The position numbers were made by a program, and so were the translations under genes. Positions 1-6,952 of a stretch of 44,472 bases of DNA are shown piece after piece. Within the stretch, counting starts at the first letter, position 1. The number at the start of each line of letters is the position of its first letter. The notes under the pieces were generated by a model. It did not search any database and was not told where the DNA came from. It was given only the letters and a program-made list of their open reading frames with translations. This DNA comes from an uncultured Parabacteroides sp. (GTDB lineage: Bacteria; Bacteroidota; Bacteroidia; Bacteroidales; Tannerellaceae): assembly GCA_949295065.1 (NCBI GenBank), contig CASFJQ010000020.1:1-44472 (forward strand). The letters are read 5' to 3'.

Positions 1-552
1 TCCGCAGTAAGTAGTAGTGATAATTCTTAAACGACTTCCTTCTTTTTGAGTAAATTTCTTCAAGTCGTCCATTAAAATACGTATTCCTGAAACTTTCAAA
101 AAAGAAACAATAAAACAGATCTCATCAGCACTAGCTATTTCACGACGAATTTCTTCTCCCAATGATAATGCACTTCCACCACCAGTAAAAAGATTACTCA
201 CACGAAAACCACTCATAGGTCTAATAGTTTGCGATCTACTTTGGTTTTGAAAAAGATATTGCTGGTGCGTCATAACCTCAGTCAATAGATTCTCATAATC
301 GACTATCTGCATTTCTTCCAATAAACCAGCTTCTGATAAAATTTTGTTTATCATATTCACACGGTCTTGTTGATCCTCTATTTCTTCCAATTTATTGCGA
401 ATTACTTTTGCCAAATAATCAGCTAATATCTGAGGAGATTCAGCAGTATCAATATTATTTTTCAAACAAACGAGATTTTCTGCTTCAGATTGTTTGATTT
501 CTCCCCTTGTCTCTTTATTAATGATATGTTCGTATATTCCTTTTTTCAGCAT
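1..552 (-). CDS. N-terminal part of a PLD-nuclease/DEAD-box helicase (DUF3427 type), cut by the window edge
   Basis: Read on the minus strand from an ATG at 552, the frame stays open for 184 codons to position 1, so the 3' part lies outside the window. The protein starts MLKKGIYEHIINKE, has an acidic helical stretch (about residues 25-80), and then enters a region with SNLFTGGGSALSLGEEIRRE and EICFIVSFLKVSGIRILMDDL, ending in RLRIITTTY. This order matches my memory of the phospholipase-D-like N-terminus of DUF3427 superfamily II helicases, where the PLD domain precedes the DEAD/DEAH and C-terminal domains. Such proteins are thought to act in DNA repair or phage defence. The catalytic HKD motif and the helicase motifs would lie beyond the edge, so activity cannot be judged. 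It follows the 573-1157 gene by 20 bp on the same strand and is probably co-transcribed. Confidence 0.7.
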   Translation of the reverse strand, partial: MLKKGIYEHIINKETRGEIKQSEAENLVCLKNNIDTAESPQILADYLAKVIRNKLEEIEDQQDRVNMINKILSEAGLLEEMQIVDYENLLTEVMTHQQYLFQNQSRSQTIRPMSGFRVSNLFTGGGSALSLGEEIRREIASADEICFIVSFLKVSGIRILMDDLKKFTQKEGSRLRIITTTYCG

Positions 553-572
553 AGCTGTTTAAATTTATAAAC

Positions 573-1157
573 CTACTCAGGTTTTATTACAATACGCCAA
601 TAGCCCCCAAAGTCAGCACCTTCGCGAGATAAAATACCCATAGACCGTAACTTTGCGATTTGTTTTTTTACGGTACGAGAACTAATTCCAATTTTATAAG
701 CCATGGCTTCCGCTGATATTGATGGATCGGAAATGACGAAATCAATAATTTTCTGTGCTGTTTTTCCAATATTTTTAGGCTTACCCACAGTTTCTCCGAA
801 ACTTTTCTCCGAACCTTTTTGCAAATTACCGGAGGTTCTCTCCGAACCTTTTTGCAAATTACCGGAGGTTCTCTCCGAACCTTTTTGCAAATTACCGGAG
901 GTTCTCTCCGAACTTTCTCCATTTACACCGGACTTTTCGAGAGTACTATTTACCCTGTTGGCAACTTCCTCAACAGGTATCCTTCCGTTCTCTCCCCAAT
1001 TCAAATTATAGAATGTGGTATAGAAAGAAATAGCTTCAGTTTGATATTGTGGTGCTTTGCCCGGCAGGAAATTAGGCTGATTTTCTGTACGCTCCAGCAT
1101 TTCCTTAAAATCGTAAGACGAGCATTCCGCTATCAATGTATTGTTATGAATTTGCAT
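573..1157 (-). CDS. AlbA_2-type DNA-binding regulator, apparently missing its central domains
   Basis: This 194-residue protein starts MQIHNNTLIAECSSYDFKEMLER, which resembles the first 20 or so residues of Schlafen/AlbA_2 ATP-binding regulators. It then jumps to AISFYTTFYNLNWGENG, which resembles the region after the ATPase domain in those proteins. It ends in a winged helix (about residues 130-190: KTAQKIIDFVISDPSISAEA, then SSRTVKKQIAKLRSMGILSR, then GYWRIV). Full-length relatives are usually about 450-550 residues, so roughly 300 residues covering AlbA_2 and the HATPase-like domain seem to be missing. Between the tail and the winged helix lie three exact GSERTSGNLQK repeats. It sits just upstream of the PLD-helicase gene. 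I infer an internal in-frame deletion. A genuine short winged-helix protein is the alternative. Confidence 0.6.
   Translation of the reverse strand: MQIHNNTLIAECSSYDFKEMLERTENQPNFLPGKAPQYQTEAISFYTTFYNLNWGENGRIPVEEVANRVNSTLEKSGVNGESSERTSGNLQKGSERTSGNLQKGSERTSGNLQKGSEKSFGETVGKPKNIGKTAQKIIDFVISDPSISAEAMAYKIGISSRTVKKQIAKLRSMGILSREGADFGGYWRIVIKPE
806..913. repeat. 33-bp in-frame tandem repeat, three copies
   Basis: The core ggaggttctc recurs at 831, 864 and 897, an exact 33-bp period, with part of a further copy (ctccgaac) at the end. On the minus strand each copy encodes the 11 residues GSERTSGNLQK. The period is a multiple of three, so copy number can change without a frameshift. The copies are identical at the DNA level, which points to recent expansion. 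Confidence 0.95.
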
Positions 1158-1201
1158 CGTTTTATTTTCGTTGTCTAGGTATAAAGCTCAAGTTATATAT
1201 A

Positions 1202-1209
1202 CAAATGTA
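1202..1209 (-). promoter_or_regulatory. Candidate Bacteroidetes -7 element for the minus-strand operon
   Basis: The minus strand reads TACATTTG, a perfect TAnnTTTG element, about 45 bp before the ATG at 1157. No clear TTTG -33 box is seen at the right distance. The rest of the 415-bp stretch 1158-1572 is AT-rich. It holds no gene I can support. Confidence 0.45.
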
Positions 1210-1572
1210 AGGATAAAACATAATATTCTGTTAAAATTATTACATTGATTTGATTATTATGTGTTTAGATTACGATATTAATCAAATAATACTTGAGTTT
1301 GGCAACTGTTTCAAAAATTGCTATATAATCTAATAAGGTTAAAGAACAATTATACGTGCGTTTCATAGTGTATTTAAGCATATATTTAGACATCCTTCCA
1401 TCAAAAACATCCAAAAATCATCTTCCATCCAAAATAATTCTTATAACTTTATTGTCGTTGATTATAGCAATTATTATTCGTATTATTAGTTTTAATCACT
1501 ATAAATATATGATGGACTTTGTTAATCAACGAATTTATAAATTCGTTTAACTCACATTAAATAGTTATAGCC

Positions 1573-2568
1573 ATGAGATTATTGTTCTTCTTTTTCACCC
1601 TTTTATTTTTAAGCTGTTCAGACAATCAAAATCTGAAACAAATAAATATCGAAAAAGATATAGTTGACATTAAAGAGGAAATACAAGAAATAGATTTTGG
1701 AGATAAGCTTTTTAATGCTTATTCAAAAGTACAGGTTACAAAAAAAGCATTGATTATAAGTAACCCAAAAGATTTCCCTAATCAAATACATTTAATTGAC
1801 AAAAATGACTATCATTATTTAACCTCAACTGCTCCTGTCGGTCAAGGTCCCGGTGAAATCACAAGTTTAGGAGAAATACTTACGGATGAAGCTGGTTCGG
1901 AATTGTATGTGCAAGATTATGCACGGTATCAATTTTTTACCTATAATATTGATAGCGTATTAAACAATCCGGAATATAAACCTGCTTTAAAGTGGAATCT
2001 TGACCGGGACATTTTTCCTATAACGCTCCAAATGTTGAACGATACGCTTTCTTTAGGAGTCATAGGTATGCCGACAAGTCCTTCGGAAATCCATATTCAA
2101 ACCGGATTTTGGAATATGGAGACTAATGAAATTCGTTTGCTGGATAATTTATATCCGGAAGATAATCATACCCGCTACGATATGGCAGCCTCTTTGCAAG
2201 ATAATCTGATTGCAGAAGCGCATTGGTATAAAAACCTTGTCGTATTGCGGTCGTTCGATGGAGCTGAAATCTGTCGGATTAAAGGCAATACTGAAGAACA
2301 TTCCGATTATTACCGAAAGCCTGTTTTTGCAGAAGGCAAGCTGTTTGTTTTGTATTAAGGACTTAACCGAAAAGAACAGCAGGAAGATAAATATTTCCCG
2401 GTGAAAATAGTTGCCTTTGACTTAAAAGGCAATTATATAAGGACATTCGACACGGGTTATAAAATCAATTCCTGGTGTTATGACAAAGATAACCATCGTT
2501 TTATATTTAGCATGAATGACGATATCCAATTCGGTTATCTTGATATAAATAAGTTGAATTTGAATTAG
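1573..2568 (+). pseudogene. BF3164-like six-bladed beta-propeller lipoprotein, interrupted by an in-frame stop
   Basis: The reading frame starts MRLLFFFFTLLFLSCSDN, a short lipoprotein signal with Cys15 as the likely lipidated residue. It continues with propeller-like sequence (PVGQGPGEITSLGEIL, then VQDYARYQFFTYNID), as in the BF3164-like lipoproteins common in Bacteroides. The TAA at 2356-2358 (codon 262) follows KLFVLY. The same frame then runs on for 69 more codons (GLNRKEQQEDKYFPVKIVAF, then FDTGYKINSWCYD, then NDDIQFGYLDINKLNLN) to TAG at 2566-2568. The downstream part keeps the style of the family, so this is a single nonsense change (for example TCA or TAC to TAA) and not a natural end. 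The decay may be recent, or it may be a sequencing error. Confidence 0.85.
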
Positions 2569-2597
2569 GATAAATATATATTATTGTCTGAATATAT

Positions 2598-2728
2598 ACC
2601 TGGATATAGCATTGAAATACATCTATATATATTGCTACTTACATCTATATATATTTGTCCGTACATCTATATATATTTGTCAGTACATCTATATATATTC
2701 AGAATTACTTCTAGATATATTTTGATTT
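2598..2728. repeat. Array of 22-bp-spaced AT palindromes (core CATCTATATATAT)
   Basis: acatctatatata starts at 2619, 2641, 2663 and 2685, an exact 22-bp period. A decayed copy (acttctagatata) lies at 2707 and another possible one near 2598. The core is palindromic AT sequence, while the 8-9 bp between cores drift. The array lies just after the broken lipoprotein gene. Confidence 0.9.
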
Positions 2729-2751
2729 AAGTTTTGCAAGTTGCTTAACTT
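2729..2751 (+). repeat. Solo left end of the AAGTTTCGC inverted-repeat element
   Basis: The 23 bases aagttttgcaagttgc followed by ttaactt match the left end of the element at 11727 with two differences. No matching right end is seen nearby, so this looks like a relic. Confidence 0.6.
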
Positions 2752-2942
2752 AAAAGTAAGGTTCCCGGAGAGATGTTTCACAACTATGCTATCTCTTTAA
2801 TAAACAGGGAAATGATGTGATTTAATGACAATATTTAACAAATATGTAATTCTGCCACGATTCGTGATTTTATGATAAAGGATTTGTGCTGAGGAATGAT
2901 AAAAAATCAAAGGGGAAAAGCAAAGGTGTTAAATAATGTTTA

Positions 2943-3085
2943 AGTTTCACGGGATTTATTTGGCAATCAGAAACATAAATAAATTGTGAAACTTATGTTT
3001 GAAAACTTCCTATGTTTCGGAAAAAAGCTGCCGATGTTTTTTCAGAAACGTAGGCAGCTCTTCTTGGAAATCTCCTATGTTTTTT
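2943..3085. repeat. Degenerate ATGTTT/GAAAC repeat region with a stem-loop
   Basis: ATGTTT recurs at 2994, 3012, 3034 and 3077, with complementary GAAAC words between, in loose multiples of 18-22 bp. A hairpin is formed by AGCTGCC at 3026-3032 and GGCAGCT at 3053-3059, with GTTT and AAAC pairing inside it. It is not followed by a T-run, so I do not call it a terminator. Confidence 0.5.
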
Positions 3086-3108
3086 TTCTTTAATAAACTG
3101 TTTCAATA

Positions 3109-3225
3109 GTTGTAAAGCTTATGGAGATTACAACTTTCATTCTGATTTTACAATCAATTGTAAAATCATTTTACACTAACTGTAAAGAAACTTTACATTT
3201 TAAAATATCTCAGATTTTGTAAATG
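3109..3225. promoter_or_regulatory. Cluster of TTTACA/TGTAAA palindromes, candidate upstream activating sites
   Basis: Three inverted repeats lie in tandem. GTTGTAA at 3109-3115 pairs with TTACAAC at 3128-3134. ATTTTACAAT at 3145-3154 pairs with ATTGTAAAAT at 3157-3166, a perfect 10-bp match with a 2-bp gap. TGTAAAG at 3181-3187 pairs with CTTTACA at 3191-3197, also perfect. TTTACA starts at 3147, 3170 and 3192, so the sites sit 22-23 bp apart, about two helical turns. They lie about 60-150 bp upstream of the sigma-54 promoter at 3252, where enhancer sites for NtrC-type regulators usually sit. A single T-box-like decayed copy (TTTTGTAAA) follows near 3215. Binding by the 12236 regulator is inference. 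Confidence 0.6.
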
Positions 3226-3251
3226 CTTGAGATATAGTGTTATCGGTGTTG

Positions 3252-3267
3252 TGGCACGGTAATGGCT
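3252..3267 (+). promoter_or_regulatory. Sigma-54 (-24/-12) promoter for the efflux operon
   Basis: TGGCACG, four bases (gtaa), then TGGCT matches the RpoN consensus TGGCACG-N4-TTGCW with one mismatch. The invariant GG (3253-3254) and GC (3265-3266) are separated by exactly 10 bp. Transcription would start near 3278, about 17 bp before the tolC-like ATG at 3295. No TAnnTTTG element is seen nearby. The same locus encodes a sigma-54 activator at 12236. Confidence 0.75.
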
Positions 3268-3294
3268 ATAATATAGGTGTAAACATAACAGAAA

Positions 3295-4683
3295 ATGAAA
3301 ATAAGATTTATACCTATATTATTAACTGTTCTGTGTTCGACACCGAATATTTTTGCCGCCAGCAATGGCAGTAGCAGCGATACGATTGCTGTAATGACAT
3401 TGCACGACTGTATGGAATATGCCGTGAAATATTCCACCAAAAACGAAATACAGAAACTTGATAATTCAGATAAACGCATCGAACGCCGTGATGCTATACT
3501 GAAGGCATTCACTCCATCCGTTTCAGCAGGAACTTATGCCTACACTAATTTCGGACGTGCTGTTGACCCGGAAACGAATACTTATATCAATTCAACTTCT
3601 TTCAATAACGGATATTCAATCAATGCCAGTCTGACATTATTCGATGGATTCTCTGCCATCGACAATATAAAGATTTCGCAGACTGCTGTAAAGATGGGAA
3701 TTTCCGAGGAAGAAAAACTTCGCAACGAATTGTGCCTTGCCGTGATGGAAGCTTATTGCAATGTCCTTTTCCATTCCGAAATGACAGAAGTTCTTACTGA
3801 ACAGGTTGAGATTGCCAAAACCAATCTTAATCTTATAAATAAGCAGTATGAACTCGGACAGAAAAGTTATCCCGATGTTGCGCAGACAGAAGCAGACCTT
3901 GCCGACAAGGAATACTTGCTTGTAAATTCCGTGAACAGTCGCGATGACGCTCTTCTTACTCTTAAGTCCATAATGCTATGGCCAATAGAAAAGGAGTTGC
4001 GCCCGGACATGTCGATGTTGGAGAATAATAATTATTCCATATTGTTCGATAATGAGTCCGAAGATGAAATCATAAACTATGCCCTTGCAACACAACCTTC
4101 AGTTCTAATAGCCGAAGGAAGTTTGAAAAAGGCAAAATATGCCTTGCATACTGCAAAATGGCAGTTCCTTCCATCTTTGTCACTTAGCGGCGGCTGGTCC
4201 ACAAGTTTCTACAGCTATCCCGGAAGAGCCGATTCACAGACACCATCTTTCTGGTCGCAATGGAAAAACAACTCCGGACAATATATTCAATTGAATTTGT
4301 CTATTCCGATATACGACCGCCTGTCGCGTTTTTCCAATCTTTCCAAGAAAAGGAATGACTATCGCCGTGCCGAGGCTCAGTATCGTCAGACGTTGCAGGA
4401 TGTTGAATCGGAAGTGTCGCGAGCATTGCAGGATAAAAGAGGCGCTATAAAAGCATTGGTTCATGCCGAGAAAAAATCCGACGCTCAAAAGGAAACATTT
4501 CTTCTTCATGAGAAGAAAATGAAACAAGGGCTTATATCTCCGGTGGAATATCAGACAATCTCAAATTCATATCTGAATTCATGTGCCGAGAAACTTGATG
4601 CCCGCCTGAAGTTGTTCCTTAAAAATAGTGTGGTTAATTATTATAAGGGGATTGGTTATTTGGAGCAGGAAATGGGAAATTGA
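3295..4683 (+). CDS. TolC-family outer membrane efflux protein
   Basis: The 462-residue protein has a signal peptide (MKIRFIPILLTVLCSTPNIFAAS) and the paired long coiled-coil repeats of TolC/OEP proteins. Examples are TLHDCMEYAVKYSTKNEIQK early on, NLINKQYELGQKSYPDVAQT near residue 180, LSIPIYDRLSRFSNLSKKR near residue 340, and a closing helix with LLHEKKMKQGLISPVEYQTI. TolC proteins form trimeric channels across the outer membrane. It is the first gene after the sigma-54 promoter and is followed by adaptor, ATPase and permease genes, so it should be the exit duct of this efflux pump. The length is normal for the family. Confidence 0.92.
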   Translation: MKIRFIPILLTVLCSTPNIFAASNGSSSDTIAVMTLHDCMEYAVKYSTKNEIQKLDNSDKRIERRDAILKAFTPSVSAGTYAYTNFGRAVDPETNTYINSTSFNNGYSINASLTLFDGFSAIDNIKISQTAVKMGISEEEKLRNELCLAVMEAYCNVLFHSEMTEVLTEQVEIAKTNLNLINKQYELGQKSYPDVAQTEADLADKEYLLVNSVNSRDDALLTLKSIMLWPIEKELRPDMSMLENNNYSILFDNESEDEIINYALATQPSVLIAEGSLKKAKYALHTAKWQFLPSLSLSGGWSTSFYSYPGRADSQTPSFWSQWKNNSGQYIQLNLSIPIYDRLSRFSNLSKKRNDYRRAEAQYRQTLQDVESEVSRALQDKRGAIKALVHAEKKSDAQKETFLLHEKKMKQGLISPVEYQTISNSYLNSCAEKLDARLKLFLKNSVVNYYKGIGYLEQEMGN

Positions 4684-4690
4684 AAAAATA

Positions 4691-4822
4691 AGGAGTCAAG
4701 TAGTCAAGTAGTTAAGAAGTCAAGTAGGAATTTCTTATTTCCTGTTGCCTTGTCAACTCGTCAACTTGTTACCTCGTCAACTCAAAAACTTAAAAACTCA
4801 AAAACTAATAAACTCAAAAAGT
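4691..4822 (+). repeat. Composite period-8 leader repeat ending on the HlyD start codon
   Basis: Three blocks follow each other. The first has four copies of agtcaagt-type octamers (4694-4725). A short tttcttatttcctg spacer follows. The second block has octamers of the form cttgtcaa, ctcgtcaa, cttgttac, ctcgtcaa. The third has A-rich octamers ctcaaaaa, cttaaaaa, ctcaaaaa running to the ATG at 4823. The same architecture recurs at 6136-6258 and 37694-37840. Its reading through from a TTG at 4745 gives a spurious N-terminal extension. Confidence 0.85.
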
Positions 4823-6082
4823 ATGGATAAAAAAATAGAACCCAAAAAAGGAATGGCATTACTCTTAAGCAAGAAAGCAATACCATATTGGAGCGCCTTG
4901 CTGGTCGTTGCCTTTGTATTATATTTGATTTTTCGTGATAATGTTTCAACACTGAGAATCGACAATGAAGCACTTTCAATATCAGAAGTCGTTTCCGGTG
5001 ATTTCAACGACTATATAAGGGTGAACGGACAAGTGCAACCAATGACAACCGTACAAATCAGTTCGCTTGAAACCGGTGTGGTAAAGGAAATATATATGGA
5101 AGAAGGAACAAAAGTAAAGACAGGAGACAAGATTCTACGTCTGGCAAATGAGAATCTCGATATGCAGATTCTCAATTCCGAAGCAGATTTGGCGGAGAAA
5201 GAAAATTTGCTCCGAAACACAATGATTTCCATGGAGCAGCAACGTCTTAGCGTAAATCAGGATATGTTGCAGTATGAAATGGAAGTCAAGCGTTCACGCA
5301 GATTATATCTTTCCCAAAAAGCTCTTTATGAGGAAAATCTGATAGCAAAAGAAGATTTCCTGAAGGCTGAGGAAGATTATCAATTGGCTGAAGGTCGCCT
5401 GGAACTGGTTCGTGAACGCTCCGTTCAGGACAGCCTTTACCGTAGCGTGCAGGTCAAGCAGATGCAGGAGAGTCTGGACAATATGCGCCTGAATATGCAG
5501 ATGATTCGCAAGAGGAAAGACAATCTTATCATATCAGCTCCTATAGACGGAGAGATTGGTTTGCTGGATGTTGTGCTTGGCGAGTCTGTTTCTTCCGGAG
5601 GAAAAATAGCACAGATAAACAATCTGGACAGTTATAAAATTGAAGCACAGATTGACGAGCATTATATCGACAGAGTTTCACCCGGACTGGAAGCCGATTT
5701 CGAACGTCAGGATGAATCATATCGTGCAGTTATCCGTAAAGTTTATCCGGAAGTGAGAGACGGAAAGTTCAAGGCGGATTTCAAGTTCATTGGCGGACAG
5801 CCAGAGAATATCCGTACAGGACAGACTTATTATCTTAATCTGCAACTCGGACAATCCAAAGAAGCTGTTCTCGTTCCACGCGGCACATTCTATCAGAAAA
5901 CCGGAGGAAGATGGATCTATGTTCTCACAGCCGATGGCAGCAAGGCTTATAAAAGAGAAATAAAAATAGGACGGCAGAATCCTCAATATTATGAAGTGCT
6001 TGACGGACTGCAACCTGGAGAACAGGTTATTACTTCGGGATATGATAATTTCGGGGATAATGAATGTTTGGTGATAAGGTGA
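4823..6082 (+). CDS. HlyD/MacA-type periplasmic adaptor subunit
   Basis: The start is taken at the ATG at 4823 (MDKKIEPKKGM), because the 26 codons upstream are repeat sequence. The protein has 419 residues, with one membrane anchor (about residues 20-38, AIPYWSALLVVAFVLYLIF) and a lipoyl/barrel-sandwich half (VNGQVQPMTTVQISSLETG, then EIYMEEGTKVKTGDKILRLA). A long alpha-hairpin covers about residues 105-230. The second lipoyl half (IISAPIDGEIGLLDVVLGES) and a beta-barrel/membrane-proximal end (GRQNPQYYEVLDGLQPGEQV) follow. It would link the inner-membrane permeases to the TolC-like channel. Confidence 0.9.
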   Translation: MDKKIEPKKGMALLLSKKAIPYWSALLVVAFVLYLIFRDNVSTLRIDNEALSISEVVSGDFNDYIRVNGQVQPMTTVQISSLETGVVKEIYMEEGTKVKTGDKILRLANENLDMQILNSEADLAEKENLLRNTMISMEQQRLSVNQDMLQYEMEVKRSRRLYLSQKALYEENLIAKEDFLKAEEDYQLAEGRLELVRERSVQDSLYRSVQVKQMQESLDNMRLNMQMIRKRKDNLIISAPIDGEIGLLDVVLGESVSSGGKIAQINNLDSYKIEAQIDEHYIDRVSPGLEADFERQDESYRAVIRKVYPEVRDGKFKADFKFIGGQPENIRTGQTYYLNLQLGQSKEAVLVPRGTFYQKTGGRWIYVLTADGSKAYKREIKIGRQNPQYYEVLDGLQPGEQVITSGYDNFGDNECLVIR

Positions 6083-6123
6083 GAAAATTGAAAATTGAAA
6101 ATTGAAAATTAAAAATTGAAATT
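6083..6123 (+). repeat. AAAATTG heptamer microsatellite
   Basis: Directly after the HlyD stop, aaaattg is repeated about five to six times with small changes. It precedes the second composite leader repeat. Confidence 0.7.
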
Positions 6124-6135
6124 GCTGTGTTTTTT

Positions 6136-6258
6136 AGGAGTCAAGAAGTCAAGGAGTCAAGAAGTTAAGTAGGAATAACTTATTTCCTGTAGCCTCGTCA
6201 ACTTGTCATCTTGTCAACTAATAAACTTAAAAACTCAAAAACTTAAAAACTCAAAAAT
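6136..6258 (+). repeat. Composite period-8 leader repeat ending on the ABC ATPase start codon
   Basis: It shows the same order as at 4691: agtcaaga-type octamers, a cttatttcctg spacer, cttgtcaa-type octamers, and then cttaaaaa/ctcaaaaa octamers that abut the ATG at 6259. The resemblance covers more than 100 bp, including the spacer, so the copies share an origin. Confidence 0.85.
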
Positions 6259-6939
6259 ATGATTAAAGTAAACAACCTAAGCAAAATCTTCCGTACAGAA
6301 GAAATCGAAACAACAGCATTGAATAACGTATCATTCGAAATAAAAGAAGGTGAGTTTGTAGCAATAATGGGACCGTCAGGCTGTGGCAAGTCAACATTGC
6401 TCAATATTCTAGGTCTTTTGGACAATCCTTCAGAGGGCAGCTATCAGCTGTTGGGACAGGAAGTGGCTAATCTTAAGGAACGCGAACGCACCAAGTTCAG
6501 AAAAGGAAATCTCGGCTTCGTTTTCCAGAGCTTCAACCTGATTGACGAGTTGAATGTGTTCGAAAACGTGGAGCTTCCGTTGAAATATCTCAACATCAGT
6601 GCTTCTGAACGAAAACAACGTGTCACAGCAATGCTAAAGCGCATGAACATAAGCCACCGTGCGCAGCATTTCCCGCAGCAGCTTTCCGGAGGTCAGCAGC
6701 AGAGAGTTGCGATTGCCCGTGCCGTAGTTTCCAATCCAAAGCTGGTTCTTGCCGATGAGCCTACCGGAAACCTTGATTCCAAGAACGGAAAGGAAGTTAT
6801 GGATTTGCTCACTGAGCTGAACCAAGAAGGAACAACAATTGTGATGGTGACTCACTCACAGAAAGACGCTTCAATGGCGCAGCGCACAATAAACCTGTTC
6901 GACGGACGCATAGTCGGTGACGTCAGAAACGAACTCTAA
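6259..6939 (+). CDS. LolD/MacB-type ABC transporter ATP-binding protein
   Basis: The 226-residue protein has a complete nucleotide-binding domain: Walker A GPSGCGKST at 38-46, a Q-loop in GFVFQSFNLI, the signature LSGGQQQR near residue 140, Walker B LVLADEPTGNLD near 160-170, and the switch His in MVTHSQ. The GLLDNPSEG and LADEPTGNLDS features are typical of the LolD/FtsE/MacB subgroup, which powers mechanotransmission-type transporters. It is followed 13 bp later by the first FtsX-like permease, so the three proteins should form one complex in the inner membrane. Confidence 0.95.
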   Translation: MIKVNNLSKIFRTEEIETTALNNVSFEIKEGEFVAIMGPSGCGKSTLLNILGLLDNPSEGSYQLLGQEVANLKERERTKFRKGNLGFVFQSFNLIDELNVFENVELPLKYLNISASERKQRVTAMLKRMNISHRAQHFPQQLSGGQQQRVAIARAVVSNPKLVLADEPTGNLDSKNGKEVMDLLTELNQEGTTIVMVTHSQKDASMAQRTINLFDGRIVGDVRNEL

Positions 6940-6952
6940 AAATCAAACAACC

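Noticed and set aside
573-1178. Plus-strand open frames across the 33-bp repeat
   Set aside because: They are produced by the repeat on the opposite strand of a better gene and have no domain or start context.
1356-1550. 64-residue plus-strand open frame with a hydrophobic stretch
   Set aside because: It is very AT-rich, has no recognisable domain, no promoter or leader signal, and its composition is what random AT-rich DNA would give.
2598-3225. CRISPR array
   Set aside because: The repeats are short palindromic cores with 8-12 bp spacers, not 24-37 bp repeats with similar-length unique spacers, and no cas gene is present.
4745-4822. N-terminal extension of the HlyD-like protein from a TTG
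   Set aside because: The 26 codons are entirely period-8 repeat. The ATG at 4823 starts a normal adaptor N-terminus.
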